Source of the DNA: CBFHSF01 sp965661055
Lineage (GTDB): Bacteria > Bacteroidota > Bacteroidia > Flavobacteriales > Schleiferiaceae
DNA: 64,000 bases
Reading direction: 5' to 3'
NCBI GenBank assembly: GCA_965661055.1
Contig: CBFICS010000011.1
Coordinates: forward strand, 1 to 64,000
Below the pieces are notes generated by a model. The model was not told where the DNA came from, searched no databases, and saw nothing but the letters and a program-made list of their open reading frames with translations. This document shows, piece by piece, positions 17,720 through 26,669 of this stretch (within the stretch, counting starts at the first letter, position 1; each line of letters starts with the position of its first letter). A program made the position numbers and the translations under genes.

Positions 17720-18991
17720 CTAAAGGTCAAATCCGATGTCTTTTCTATAATAAATGCCTTCGAAGCATATCTTTTCTATGGATTGATATGATTTTTCGAG
17801 GGCTTTTTGTTTGTTTTCTCCCATTGAAGTGAAAGCCATAACTCTTCCTCCGCTGGTTACAATAGCATCGTCTTTTGTCGCAGTGCCCGCGTGAAAAACA
17901 ATTGAATCTTTAATGTTTTCTAATCCTGAAATGGCGTGGCCTTTTTCATAGCTTTCAGGATATCCGCCACTGACCACCATAACGGTGGTAGCTGCCTCTG
18001 AAGTAAATTCTACTTTTACTTTAGAAAGATTTCCAGCTTTCATTTGGGCAAAAATTTCTATCAGGTCAGACTTTAATCTAGGAATCACAACTTCAGTTTC
18101 TGGGTCGCCCATTCTAACGTTATACTCAATAACTTTAGGTTGCCCATTTACGTTGATAAGTCCGAAAAACACAAAACCAATAAATGGAATATGATCTTTT
18201 GCCAATCCATTAATGGTGGGTTTAACAATTTCGTTTTCTGTCTTTTCCCAAAGTTTGGCATCCATAAAAGGAACGGGAGAAACCGCACCCATACCGCCGG
18301 TGTTTAGTCCTTTGTCGCCTTCTCCAATTCTCTTGTAGTCTTTGGCTTCTGGAAGGATGATGTAATCCTTACCATCGGTAAGCGCGAATACTGAAAATTC
18401 AATTCCATCAAGAAACTCTTCAATGACTACTCTGCTAGAGGCCTCGCCAAATTTAGAGTCGACCAACATGTTTTTTAATTCTGTCTTCGCTTCTTCTAAG
18501 TCATTTAAAATGAGAACTCCTTTTCCGGCGGCAAGTCCATCAGCTTTTAAAACGTACGGAGCTGCAAGGGTTTCTAAAAAGGCTTGGCCTTCTGCAAGGG
18601 TCTCGGCAGTAAACGTTTGGTATTGCGCCGTAGGAATGTCGTGACGCATCATGAATTCTTTTGCGTAATCTTTACTGCCTTCTAACTGAGCCGCTTCTTT
18701 TTTAGGTCCGATAACATACATGTTTTCAAGTCCCTTTTGCTGAACTAAAAAGTCGTGGATTCCGTTCACCAAGGGGTCTTCTGGTCCGACTACTACAACG
18801 TCTATATTTTTTTCTAGGCAAAAGGCAGCTACTTCATCAAAGTTGTTTGGAGATAGATTTACATTCACTCCAACTTGTTGGGTTCCCGGGTTTCCCGGTG
18901 CAATAAACAATTGAGTTAGTTTCGGACTTTGAGAGATTTTCCAAGCCAAAGCGTGTTCTCTACCTCCTGAGCCAAGTACTAGAATATTCAT
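17720..18991 (-). CDS. purD: Phosphoribosylamine--glycine ligase
   Basis: PurD joins phosphoribosylamine and glycine with ATP to form GAR, the second step of purine synthesis. The 423-residue protein has LGSGGREHALAWKI (6-19), VVVVGPEDPLVNGI, KADGLAAGKGV in the ATP-grasp domain and the C-terminal EYNVRMGDPETEV. It is full length. A TTTG-N17-TACCTTTG promoter lies just upstream (19038-19010). It is not clustered with other pur genes. Confidence 0.96.
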   Translation of the reverse strand: MNILVLGSGGREHALAWKISQSPKLTQLFIAPGNPGTQQVGVNVNLSPNNFDEVAAFCLEKNIDVVVVGPEDPLVNGIHDFLVQQKGLENMYVIGPKKEAAQLEGSKDYAKEFMMRHDIPTAQYQTFTAETLAEGQAFLETLAAPYVLKADGLAAGKGVLILNDLEEAKTELKNMLVDSKFGEASSRVVIEEFLDGIEFSVFALTDGKDYIILPEAKDYKRIGEGDKGLNTGGMGAVSPVPFMDAKLWEKTENEIVKPTINGLAKDHIPFIGFVFFGLINVNGQPKVIEYNVRMGDPETEVVIPRLKSDLIEIFAQMKAGNLSKVKVEFTSEAATTVMVVSGGYPESYEKGHAISGLENIKDSIVFHAGTATKDDAIVTSGGRVMAFTSMGENKQKALEKSYQSIEKICFEGIYYRKDIGFDL

Positions 18992-19009
18992 GTCTTAAAA
19001 AGATTTTGG

Positions 19010-19038
19010 CAAAGGTACTATTTATGACGTGTACCAAA
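19010..19038 (-). promoter_or_regulatory. Promoter of purD (-33 TTTG, -7 TACCTTTG)
   Basis: On the minus strand TTTG (19038-19035), a 17-base spacer and TACCTTTG (19017-19010) match both elements of the Bacteroidota primary sigma-factor promoter. The predicted leader is about 14 bases. Confidence 0.65.
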
Positions 19039-19040
19039 AC

Positions 19041-19065
19041 AAAAAAAGCGCCTCTTAGGCGCTTT
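19041..19065 (-). terminator. Terminator of the thioredoxin-like gene
   Basis: The stem AAAGCGCCT/AGGCGCTTT with a three-base loop is followed by T residues on the minus strand. It lies seven bases past the stop of the gene at 19072 and upstream of purD. Confidence 0.8.
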
Positions 19066-19071
19066 AATTTC

Positions 19072-19689
19072 TTAATTTTTTGCTCGCTTTATTGAGCATC
19101 CTATGTTTTTGGTGGTACTGGGAATATCATCCCTTTTTCTGCTAGAGTTCATGTTGACCATGGCATCTCGTAACCAAAATACTGTGGGCTTTTTTGACTT
19201 TTGCTCAAAGCGATCGTCAATAGCTCCGGTGTAAACCAATTCTAAGTCTTTGTTAAACAAAAACACATGAGGGGTTGTGTTGGCCCCGAAAGCATCGGCT
19301 AACTGGTTGTTAAGGTCCAATAAATAAGGTACGTCATAACCTTTGTCTGCAGCATGCTTTTGCATTTCGCTCATGTCGTCATCACCTGGGCGCTTTCCTT
19401 CATTAGAGTTTATCAAGGCAACGCCAATGTTATTTCTCACTCCTAAAGTTCCGATCGTGTTGTAAATTTCTTCTGTACCCAAAACAAAAGGACAGGTGTT
19501 ACATGAAAATATCACCACCAATCCGTTGTCTTTTTTTAAGGTCTCAAGTGACTCCATAGAACCACTTATGTCTTCCATTTTGTAATCCTGCAAGGGTGCT
19601 TTGTCTCCTATGGCTAATCTGTCATGGGTAAAAGCAAAGGCCATTAAGGCTGCCGAGGCTATGAGGGCTCCTTTAACTATTGTTTTCAT
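19072..19689 (-). CDS. Exported thioredoxin-like (AhpC/TSA-Redoxin) protein
   Basis: The 205-residue protein has an N-terminal signal segment (about 1-21) and a redoxin fold with the disulfide motif CNTC (63-66) in VVIFSCNTCPFV. NNQLADAFGANTTPHVFLF supplies the cis-proline (TTP). The C-terminal part has a further cysteine (near residue 200). This matches the periplasmic thioredoxin-family proteins of Bacteroidota related to thiol peroxidases. Whether it is an oxidoreductase or a peroxidase is open. Confidence 0.8.
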   Translation of the reverse strand: MKTIVKGALIASAALMAFAFTHDRLAIGDKAPLQDYKMEDISGSMESLETLKKDNGLVVIFSCNTCPFVLGTEEIYNTIGTLGVRNNIGVALINSNEGKRPGDDDMSEMQKHAADKGYDVPYLLDLNNQLADAFGANTTPHVFLFNKDLELVYTGAIDDRFEQKSKKPTVFWLRDAMVNMNSSRKRDDIPSTTKNIGCSIKRAKN

Positions 19690-19812
19690 TTCATTTCCAT
19701 TTGATTCGAAAACGAAAGGTACTAAAATCTCTTCAAAGCCTTGTTGGTAACTTTCGCGAGGCTCGCTTTTGATTATTTATCGATTCAATTACCTTTTCAA
19801 AAAACTTTACAT

Positions 19813-21750
19813 ATGCTTTCTACAGTAGATTGGTGGGTCATGGCCGTGGCTTTAGTACTAATGGTTGGGGTTGGATTGGCCTTTGCAAGAAATGCGGGTA
19901 AAAGCCTGACGGACTTCTTTCTCGGTGGAAGAAATCTACCTTGGTATGTTGCAGGGATTTCTATGGTGGCCACCACCTTTGCTGCAGATACTCCTCTTGC
20001 GGTTACCGAGTTGGTTGCCAATCATGGTATTTCTGGTAACTGGCTGTGGTGGAACCTTCTGGCTGGTGGAATGCTGACGGTGTTTTTCTTCGCCCATTTG
20101 TGGAGAAAGTCTGGCGTATTGACAGAAGTAGAATTTATTGAAATGAGGTATTCTGGAAAACCCGCGGCTTTTTTGCGAGGGTTTAAATCGGTATACCTGG
20201 GATTGTTTATGAATGTCTTAATCATTGGTTGGGTAAACCTTGCCATGGTGACGCTACTTCAAGGGTTTTTTGATGTTTCTGGCCAAACGGCTTTTTGGAT
20301 TACCGCTGCCGCCATGGCATTGGTGGCTGTGTATTCGGCCATTAGTGGACTTATGGGCGTTGTGGCAACGGATGTGATTCAGTTTGTGATTGCTATGACG
20401 GGCAGTGTGGCCTTGGCGATTTTTGTAGTAAATAGTGAAGAGGTAGGGGGTATAACTTCTATGGTTGAAAAACTTCCTGCGGGATCATTAGATTTTTTAC
20501 CCACTTTGTCCGCTTCTGCGGAAGGAAGTAATTCAGGAGAGATATTGACCATTGGGTTGTCTTCTTTTTTGGCTTTTTTCGGAATGGTTTGGTGGGCGTC
20601 TTGGTATCCTGGTGCCGAACCCGGTGGCGGGGGTTACGTGGCTCAACGCATGATGTCTGCCAAGAATGAAAAGCATGCCGTATATTCTACTTTGTTTTTT
20701 AACATCGCTCATTATGCCCTCAGGCCGTGGCCGTGGATTTTGGTAGGCCTATCTGCCATTGTCTTGTATTCTCCCTCTATCAACGATCAGAATGTTGCTG
20801 ACTTCGACGAAGAACGGGTCTTGAAAAACTTTTCTTGGAGTGAGTTAAAAGAAGGTAAGCTCAACGAGGGTAGAGAAACCACAGAAAAAGAGACCATTGA
20901 GTTTGCTGAAATGGTAAATAACTATCATTCGTTGATAGACGATCCGGAGCATCAAGAATCTATGACCTTTGTTCAAGATCCAAGATTTGGCTATGTCTTT
21001 GCCATGAAAAACTTTTTGCCCAACGGATGGAAGGGACTTCTCCTCATTGCCTTTTTTGCAGCTTACATGAGCACCATTTCTACTCAGTTAAACTGGGGGG
21101 CTAGCTATTTGGTGAATGATTTTTATAAGCGTTTTGTCAAACCCCTATCTACCGACAAACACTTGGTATTGGTTTCTAGAGTTACCACCTTTCTTCTAAT
21201 GGTTGTCGGGCTTTTGGTCAGTACTCAAATAGAAAGCATTTCTGAGGTTTGGAAATTTATTATGGAGTGTGGTGCCGGACTAGGACTTGTCTTGATATTG
21301 AGATGGTATTATTGGAGAATCAATGCTTGGGCAGAATTAGCCGCGACAATAATGCCTTTCGTGGCCTACGCGATCAGTCACTTTTGGTTAAATTGGGTTT
21401 TTCCTAATAGCTTTTTCTTTACGGTTGCTATGACTACCGCTGCGTGGTTAGTTACCATGATATTTACCAAGCCAACCGAAAAATCGGTTTTAGACGCCTT
21501 TTATCAAAAGGTATCGCCAGACGGTTGGTGGGGAAAATGGAAGGAAAAAACCCCAGGAAAACCATCAAGAAGATTGCTCCTCCTTCTTCTTTGCTGGCTC
21601 TCCGGGGTTGGTTTCGTTTACAGTGCCCTTTTCGGAATAGGGTATTTCCTGTTTGGCAAGTACACAAATGGAGCCTATAGCCTTATTTTGATGCTTTGCT
21701 TCTTCTTAGTTCTTAGGGCCTTACTTCCAAAAACTAAGATTCTTGACTAA
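19813..21750 (+). CDS. Sodium:solute symporter family protein
   Basis: The 645-residue protein has about 14 membrane segments and the SSS family region GRNLPWYVAGISMVATTFAA after the first helix. It imports a solute with sodium across the inner membrane; the substrate is not apparent. An in-frame TTG at 19741 would add 24 residues, but ATG 19813 places the first helix (about 6-22) as in relatives. An unusual soluble insertion of about 80 residues (roughly 325-400), rich in E and K, sits in the second half. The stop overlaps the convergent gene at 21734 by 17 bases. Confidence 0.87.
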   Translation: MLSTVDWWVMAVALVLMVGVGLAFARNAGKSLTDFFLGGRNLPWYVAGISMVATTFAADTPLAVTELVANHGISGNWLWWNLLAGGMLTVFFFAHLWRKSGVLTEVEFIEMRYSGKPAAFLRGFKSVYLGLFMNVLIIGWVNLAMVTLLQGFFDVSGQTAFWITAAAMALVAVYSAISGLMGVVATDVIQFVIAMTGSVALAIFVVNSEEVGGITSMVEKLPAGSLDFLPTLSASAEGSNSGEILTIGLSSFLAFFGMVWWASWYPGAEPGGGGYVAQRMMSAKNEKHAVYSTLFFNIAHYALRPWPWILVGLSAIVLYSPSINDQNVADFDEERVLKNFSWSELKEGKLNEGRETTEKETIEFAEMVNNYHSLIDDPEHQESMTFVQDPRFGYVFAMKNFLPNGWKGLLLIAFFAAYMSTISTQLNWGASYLVNDFYKRFVKPLSTDKHLVLVSRVTTFLLMVVGLLVSTQIESISEVWKFIMECGAGLGLVLILRWYYWRINAWAELAATIMPFVAYAISHFWLNWVFPNSFFFTVAMTTAAWLVTMIFTKPTEKSVLDAFYQKVSPDGWWGKWKEKTPGKPSRRLLLLLLCWLSGVGFVYSALFGIGYFLFGKYTNGAYSLILMLCFFLVLRALLPKTKILD

Positions 21751-22144
21751 CCTGTTTTCTCTTTTCTTTGTATTCAAGTCTACCGTAAGTTAAGGCTACC
21801 AAAATCAATAAGATTAAGCTCAGGGTACCTGGAAGTTCTGAGTATTTCAGATCAACGCGCTGAACTAAGGGCAGGGCAGAAGTCACGCCTGACCACCAAA
21901 CAATAAGGTGGTCAAAGGTTCTTTTGTCCGGCTTCTTCAAAAATCCAAAGAATGATGGCAACCAAATAAGGGGCCAGGCCAAGAAGTAGATTTTTTCTAA
22001 ATCTGATGGCGCCCAAATCTTAATCGTGTAACTCATGAATAAGATCAATACGCCTGCTAGGGTGAAAATCCAGTAACTCGGACTGCGCAACAGTTCTCTC
22101 TTGGCTGCCAAGTACAGGAAGAAGGGTAGGAATATCAATCCCAT
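21734..22144 (-). CDS. Hypothetical membrane protein, 136 residues
   Basis: I do not recognise this protein. It has three to four hydrophobic segments (about 1-14, 25-42, 50-67 and 103-122), a charged C-terminus (EYKEKRKQ) and no cysteines. It overlaps the end of the symporter gene by 17 bases. It is the only gene between that gene and the carboxylase terminator, so it needs its own promoter. It could be a genuine small integral protein; the coding pattern is convincing over its whole length. Confidence 0.55.
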   Translation of the reverse strand: MGLIFLPFFLYLAAKRELLRSPSYWIFTLAGVLILFMSYTIKIWAPSDLEKIYFLAWPLIWLPSFFGFLKKPDKRTFDHLIVWWSGVTSALPLVQRVDLKYSELPGTLSLILLILVALTYGRLEYKEKRKQVSQES

Positions 22145-22280
22145 GATAAGTAAGAGTTGGTTGGATTACTAAAATATCTAACCTCGCCGTTTTCTATCCA
22201 CCCTTGGGTTTCAAAAATCCTACTGTATGTTCCTCCAAAAAACGAGATAACCCCTTATGTCACTTATAGATTGAGAAAGA

Positions 22281-22315
22281 ATAAAAAAAGCCCTGAGATA
22301 GTCTCAGGGCTTTTA
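22281..22315 (-). terminator. Terminator of the acyl-CoA carboxylase gene
   Basis: The stem GCCCTGAGA/TCTCAGGGC with loop TAG is followed by seven T residues on the minus strand. It starts seven bases past the carboxylase stop. Confidence 0.88.
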
Positions 22316-22316
22316 T

Positions 22317-23858
22317 TTATAATGGAATGTTACCGTGTTTCTTTTTCGGCAACTTGACCGCTTTGTTCTCTAGGAGTTTAAAAGCATTGATCAGTTTTTT
22401 TCTCGTTTCTTCAGGCTTAATTACATCATCAACATATCCTCTAGAAGCTGCTCTGTATGGGTTAGCGAACATCTCTGCGTATTCTGCTTCTTTTTCCGCA
22501 AGCTTTTGCTCTGGATTTTCTGCTTCGGCAATCTCTTTTCTAAAGATAATCTCTGCTGCACCCTTGGCTCCCATAACGGCAATTTCTGACGTTGGCCATG
22601 CAAAGTTCATGTCAGCACCAATGTGTTTAGAGTTCATTACGTCATATGCACCTCCGTAGGCCTTACGAGTAATTACGGTAATTCTAGGTACTGTAGCCTC
22701 CGCGAAAGCGTACAGCAACTTAGCCCCGTTGGTAATAATGGCGTTCCATTCTTGGTCGGTTCCTGGTAAAAATCCTGGGACATCTTCAAATACCAAAAGT
22801 GGAATATTGAAACTGTCGCAAAACCTCACAAAGCGAGCGCCTTTTTGCGATGATTTAATATCTAGAACCCCTGCTAAAAAAGCCGGTTGATTGGCAACAA
22901 CACCAATTGACCTTCCCGCAAGGCGAGCAAAACCTACTACGATATTTTCTGCAAAGTCTTTGTGAACTTCAAAGAAAGAATCTTCGTCAATGGTTTCAAA
23001 AATTACCTCGCGAATGTCGTAAGGTTGATTGGGATTTTCAGGGACAATATTGTTAAGCTTTGGTCGACTTTCGTCGGAAGGTGTATACGGTACACGAGGA
23101 GCATCTTCTTCACAGTTTTGTGGAATGTAGCTCATCAGTTTTTTAAGTCCTTCGATGGCAGCCACTTCATTTTCGTAGGTGAAATGCGTTACCCCAGACT
23201 TGGTGCTATGCGTGCTAGCTCCTCCGAGTTCTTCAGAAGTCACCTCTTCATGCGTTACCGTTTTTACCACGTTAGGTCCAGTAACAAACATATAAGAAGA
23301 ATCTTCAACCATTGAAATGAAGTCAGTCAACGCCGGAGAGTAAACCGCACCCCCAGCACATGGACCCATGATGGCAGAAATTTGTGGAATCACTCCAGAA
23401 GCCAAGGTGTTTCTGTAGAAAATATCAGCGTATCCTCCCAGTGATACCACCCCTTCTTGAATTCTAGCACCCCCAGAATCGTTTAGCCCCAAAACAGGAA
23501 TTCCGTTTTGCATGGCAAGGTCCATAATTCGACAGATTTTTTCGGCGTGAGCTTCAGCCATTGATCCACCTAAAACAGTGAAATCTTGAGAAAATACGTA
23601 AACCGGACGGCCGTTTATAGTACCCGAACCCGTCACTACACCATCGCCATAAAACCTTTGTTTGTCTAATCCAAAAAGGGTTGATCGGTGGGTTACTAAT
23701 TGGCCAATTTCTTCAAAAGACCCTTCGTCAAGTAAGAAGTGAAGTCTTTCTCTAGCCGTTAGCTTTCCTTTTTTATGTTGAGAATCAATGCGTTTTTGTC
23801 CGCCTCCAAGTAAGGCTTCTGCCTTCTTTTCATCTAGGAGTTTGATTTTATCTGACAT
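22317..23858 (-). CDS. Acyl-CoA carboxylase beta (carboxyltransferase) subunit, propionyl-CoA carboxylase type
   Basis: The 513-residue protein shows the carboxyltransferase pattern: KLTARERLHFLLDEGSF near 30, YGDGVVTGSGTINGRPVYVFSQDFTVLGGS, NDSGGARIQEGV, GPCAGGAVYSPA and, in the second half, GFLPGTDQEW and RKAYGGAYDVM. It transfers carboxyl from carboxybiotin to an acyl-CoA, most likely propionyl-CoA, giving methylmalonyl-CoA. The biotin carboxylase and biotin carrier are not adjacent, so they must be encoded elsewhere. Methylmalonyl-CoA decarboxylase alpha is the main alternative, since it shares this fold. Confidence 0.9.
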   Translation of the reverse strand: MSDKIKLLDEKKAEALLGGGQKRIDSQHKKGKLTARERLHFLLDEGSFEEIGQLVTHRSTLFGLDKQRFYGDGVVTGSGTINGRPVYVFSQDFTVLGGSMAEAHAEKICRIMDLAMQNGIPVLGLNDSGGARIQEGVVSLGGYADIFYRNTLASGVIPQISAIMGPCAGGAVYSPALTDFISMVEDSSYMFVTGPNVVKTVTHEEVTSEELGGASTHSTKSGVTHFTYENEVAAIEGLKKLMSYIPQNCEEDAPRVPYTPSDESRPKLNNIVPENPNQPYDIREVIFETIDEDSFFEVHKDFAENIVVGFARLAGRSIGVVANQPAFLAGVLDIKSSQKGARFVRFCDSFNIPLLVFEDVPGFLPGTDQEWNAIITNGAKLLYAFAEATVPRITVITRKAYGGAYDVMNSKHIGADMNFAWPTSEIAVMGAKGAAEIIFRKEIAEAENPEQKLAEKEAEYAEMFANPYRAASRGYVDDVIKPEETRKKLINAFKLLENKAVKLPKKKHGNIPL

Positions 23859-24178
23859 GCTTAACTGTTTTAAAGGTGCAAGATAGTGAAGATTGAGGAC
23901 TACAAAAATTACAATTGGTTATTGTTTTCTCCTTTTTTACTCTAGTCTTCAAAACCATAAATTCAATCTTTTTAGCGAAACAAGCCCCTCACTTCGTCAC
24001 AACCACTAACTTTTGAGTATAATTTATTATTCTGAAATAGGTTAACAGTTATTAAAGGTGCTTATGACAAAAACTCCTTTCTATAATCAGGAATACGCCA
24101 ACCAACAAGGGATAGGGGATCGTGGGAACAGGGAATCATGGAGTAGCCAGGAATTTTATCTTTCCTAGTTACTTGTCA
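23859..24178. other. 320-base stretch without a convincing gene
   Basis: The interval separates the start of the carboxylase gene from the end of marC. The half next to the carboxylase holds its leader region. The other half contains a G-rich tract with four G-runs (24109-24133). A 34-codon frame (24064-24168) crosses the tract but has no ribosome-binding or similarity support. No terminator for marC is visible. Confidence 0.6.
24109..24133 (+). other. G-quadruplex-type motif
   Basis: Four runs of three or four G are separated by loops ATA, ATCGT and AACA, which fits the standard G3+N1-7 pattern. It is unusual in this AT-rich sequence and lies in a non-coding interval. Folding is possible but not shown. 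Confidence 0.5.
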
Positions 24179-24826
24179 CTAACCCTCATAACTCTTCACC
24201 AAAGAGAATATCCCCGCAATGATCATTTGCCCGGCAAGAGAACCTACAATAAGGCCCATGATGCGGTTTAAAACCTTGATGCCATTGCCACCTAGGCGGT
24301 TTTTAATGGCATTGGTGTTTTTTAAAATGAAGTAGTTGGCTAACGAACACACAATCAACGCAATGGTTGACCCTAAATAGTTTTCCCAAGAGGCCTCACG
24401 GGCACTCATGGCAATGATGGTGGTGGCCAACCCAGGTCCTACAATAATAGGAATCGCCAAAGGCACCACAGAAATGTCTTCTTGTTCTAAGGCGGCTTGG
24501 TGATCTCCAGGACCGTGGTTTACTTTTTTCTCCTGACCTCGTACCATGTTAATACCCATTAACAAAAGAATGAGTCCACCGAAAACCTGCAATGAATATT
24601 GAGAGATACCAAAAAACTCAAAGATATACGTGCCCACTAAAAGCATTAGCAACATGGCGATAAATACAGCCTTTGAGTTTTTCTTGGCAATGGTCTTTAT
24701 CTCCGACTTTGGGGTGGTAGAGGGTATCAAGGTCAACATCACTACACCCGCAGATATCGGATTCATAATGGTGAAAATAGAAATAGAGTCGTAAAGTATG
24801 GTCTTGGCAAATTCTAAAAAATCCAT
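24179..24826 (-). CDS. MarC family integral membrane protein
   Basis: The 215-residue protein has six hydrophobic segments in the MarC arrangement. It carries FTIMNPISAGVVMLTLIP near 18-35 and PLAIPIIVGPGLATTIIAMS near 122-141, which repeat the N-P and P-G motifs of the family in its two halves. The family was once linked to multiple antibiotic resistance, but its substrate is unknown. The gene is divergent from the metallophosphoesterase gene; both are read from a 93-base gap. Confidence 0.88.
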   Translation of the reverse strand: MDFLEFAKTILYDSISIFTIMNPISAGVVMLTLIPSTTPKSEIKTIAKKNSKAVFIAMLLMLLVGTYIFEFFGISQYSLQVFGGLILLLMGINMVRGQEKKVNHGPGDHQAALEQEDISVVPLAIPIIVGPGLATTIIAMSAREASWENYLGSTIALIVCSLANYFILKNTNAIKNRLGGNGIKVLNRIMGLIVGSLAGQMIIAGIFSLVKSYEG

Positions 24827-24886
24827 TCAGTGTATTTAGGTAAACAAAGTAAGTAATTTTTACACGCATAGCCTAAACCAAACGTT

Positions 24887-24894
24887 TACCTTTG
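24887..24894 (+). promoter_or_regulatory. Candidate -7 element TACCTTTG of the metallophosphoesterase gene
   Basis: An exact TAnnTTTG match ends 25 bases before ATG 24920 and would leave a leader of about 20 bases. A -33 partner is not clear. Confidence 0.5.
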
Positions 24895-24919
24895 TGTTGT
24901 TAGAGTAAATTAAAATTAA

Positions 24920-26158
24920 ATGATTCTTAGGCTCTTATTGGTTTTTGCCATCTTACTGGTTATTGACCTTTACGTATATCAACTTTTTAAAAGCGCCTTT
25001 AAAAAGTCAAAGTGGGTTCATTATGGGTTCTGGCTCTTTTCATTGGGCACTTTCCTCTACATACTTCTTGCCTCCTCTCAATTTGACCCGGCCTCGACGC
25101 CACGCAAAGTGGTTAATACATTTATGGGGGCGCTCATGATTATTTATGTGCCCAAGCTTTTTATGGTGATTGCCCTCATTTTTCAGGATGTGGTTAGGCT
25201 CTTGTTGTGGGGGTATGAAAAATTAAAAAATTCCCTTGTCAGGGGAGAAAAACAGGCAGTTAATTCTTCTCGTCGTGCCTTTGTTTCTCAACTAAGCATT
25301 GGTTTGGCAGCCCTTCCGTTTTCTTCGGTGCTTTACGGAGTAATTCAAGGGAAATACGACTTTAGGGTGATTTCTAAAAAACTGGCTATAGATCGCCTTC
25401 CGGCGGAGTTTGAAGGATTTAAAATCTTACAGATTTCTGACATTCACAGCGGAAGCTTTACCAACCGTGAAAAGATTGCCTATGGGGTAGAAATGATTTT
25501 AGAACAAAAACCCGATGTGGTATTCTTTACAGGTGATTTGGTGAACAACAAGGCCAGTGAAATGGACGAGTGGAAAGATTTGTTTTCTAAAATCAATGCG
25601 CCTCATGGGGTGTTTTCAATTTTTGGCAATCACGATTACGGAGACTATATAAGCTGGCCCAGTGAAGAGGCAAAGGCCAAAAACCTAGAAGACCTTGCAG
25701 ATGTTCACAGACAAATGGGTTACCGTCTGTTGAGAAACGAGAACGCGGTTATTTCAAAGGGCAATGCGCAAATCAACATTGCTGGAGTAGAGAATTGGGG
25801 CTATCCTCCTTTTCCGCAGCACGGTGATTTAGAACTTGCCATGAAAGGGGTAGACGATAGTAATGTGACTTTGTTACTTTCTCATGACCCTTCCCATTTT
25901 GATGGTGAGGTGAAGAATTTTTCTAAAAAGATTGATGTGACCTTTAGCGGACATACTCACGGTATGCAGTTCGGAATTGAAATTCCTGGGTGGATAAAAT
26001 GGAGCCCCGTGCAGCTTAAATATCCTAAATGGGCAGGCCTTTATACAGAAAACGATAGGCACCTATATGTAAATAGAGGCTTTGGATATCTCGCCTTTCC
26101 CGGAAGGGTTGGCATATGGCCCGAAATAACCGTTTTAGAATTGACCGCAAAATCGTAA
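24920..26158 (+). CDS. Membrane-anchored metallophosphoesterase (YkuE-type)
   Basis: The 412-residue protein has three membrane segments (about 3-20, 35-52, 68-95) and a segment SSRRAFVSQLSIGLAALPFSS (117-137) that resembles a twin-arginine signal. The phosphoesterase domain follows, with DIHSG (174-178), GD in FTGDLVNNK, GNHD and GHTHG. All metal ligands seem to be present. Related proteins act on lipid-linked or UDP-linked phosphoesters at the membrane; the substrate here is unknown. The lipoprotein gene 10 bases downstream is probably co-transcribed. Confidence 0.87.
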   Translation: MILRLLLVFAILLVIDLYVYQLFKSAFKKSKWVHYGFWLFSLGTFLYILLASSQFDPASTPRKVVNTFMGALMIIYVPKLFMVIALIFQDVVRLLLWGYEKLKNSLVRGEKQAVNSSRRAFVSQLSIGLAALPFSSVLYGVIQGKYDFRVISKKLAIDRLPAEFEGFKILQISDIHSGSFTNREKIAYGVEMILEQKPDVVFFTGDLVNNKASEMDEWKDLFSKINAPHGVFSIFGNHDYGDYISWPSEEAKAKNLEDLADVHRQMGYRLLRNENAVISKGNAQINIAGVENWGYPPFPQHGDLELAMKGVDDSNVTLLLSHDPSHFDGEVKNFSKKIDVTFSGHTHGMQFGIEIPGWIKWSPVQLKYPKWAGLYTENDRHLYVNRGFGYLAFPGRVGIWPEITVLELTAKS

Positions 26159-26168
26159 CTTGGGCCTC

Positions 26169-26669
26169 ATGAAAGCAAAATTGATAACCACAATTCTACT
26201 GGTAGCAGGATTGGCTGCCTGTAAAAAGGATGATAACTCTTCAAATAACAATGCGCCAAGCTCTCTTGATAGTAAGTTGGTGGGCAATTGGACGGTTACC
26301 CAAATTGAGGCCAATGGCTCAGCAGATTTTCAAGGCACCCCCATACTTTTTGATGCTGAATCTACAACCATTACCAATAGCTACTATCAAATTTCTAGTT
26401 CACCAAAGACTTACTCATCTAGAGTAGAAGCTACCTTAGAATTAACAACCGCACTGGGGGCCTTTGAAGTTCCTTACGGTCCAGTAATGGGGAGTGACAC
26501 CTGGAGGTCTAATGGGGTAGACAGTATTTTTGTCATGGACCAAGGACGCGAGGTGGGGTATGAGGTGATTTCGATTACAGCTACAAAATTGCGCGTAGCC
26601 ACAGAACAAGAAATTACTTTTTCTGGACAAACCGCCGATGCTGACCTAGAAATGGTTCTGGTAAAATAA
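26169..26669 (+). CDS. Putative lipoprotein of lipocalin-like type
   Basis: The 166-residue protein starts with a short lipoprotein signal whose lipobox LAAC (cysteine at residue 18) is followed by KKDDNSSNNN, a linker typical of Bacteroidota lipoproteins. The remainder contains KLVGNWTVTQIEANG and a C-terminal ITATKLRVATEQE strand, which suggests a lipocalin-like beta barrel. The TTG at 26160 is in frame but ATG 26169 fits the signal. Function is unknown. It ends directly against the convergent threonine dehydrogenase gene. Confidence 0.75.
   Translation: MKAKLITTILLVAGLAACKKDDNSSNNNAPSSLDSKLVGNWTVTQIEANGSADFQGTPILFDAESTTITNSYYQISSSPKTYSSRVEATLELTTALGAFEVPYGPVMGSDTWRSNGVDSIFVMDQGREVGYEVISITATKLRVATEQEITFSGQTADADLEMVLVK

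Noticed and set aside
24064..24168. A 34-codon frame (MTKTPFYNQEY...) in the gap after the carboxylase gene
   Set aside because: It has no ribosome site, promoter or family support and crosses the G-rich tract; it is more likely chance.
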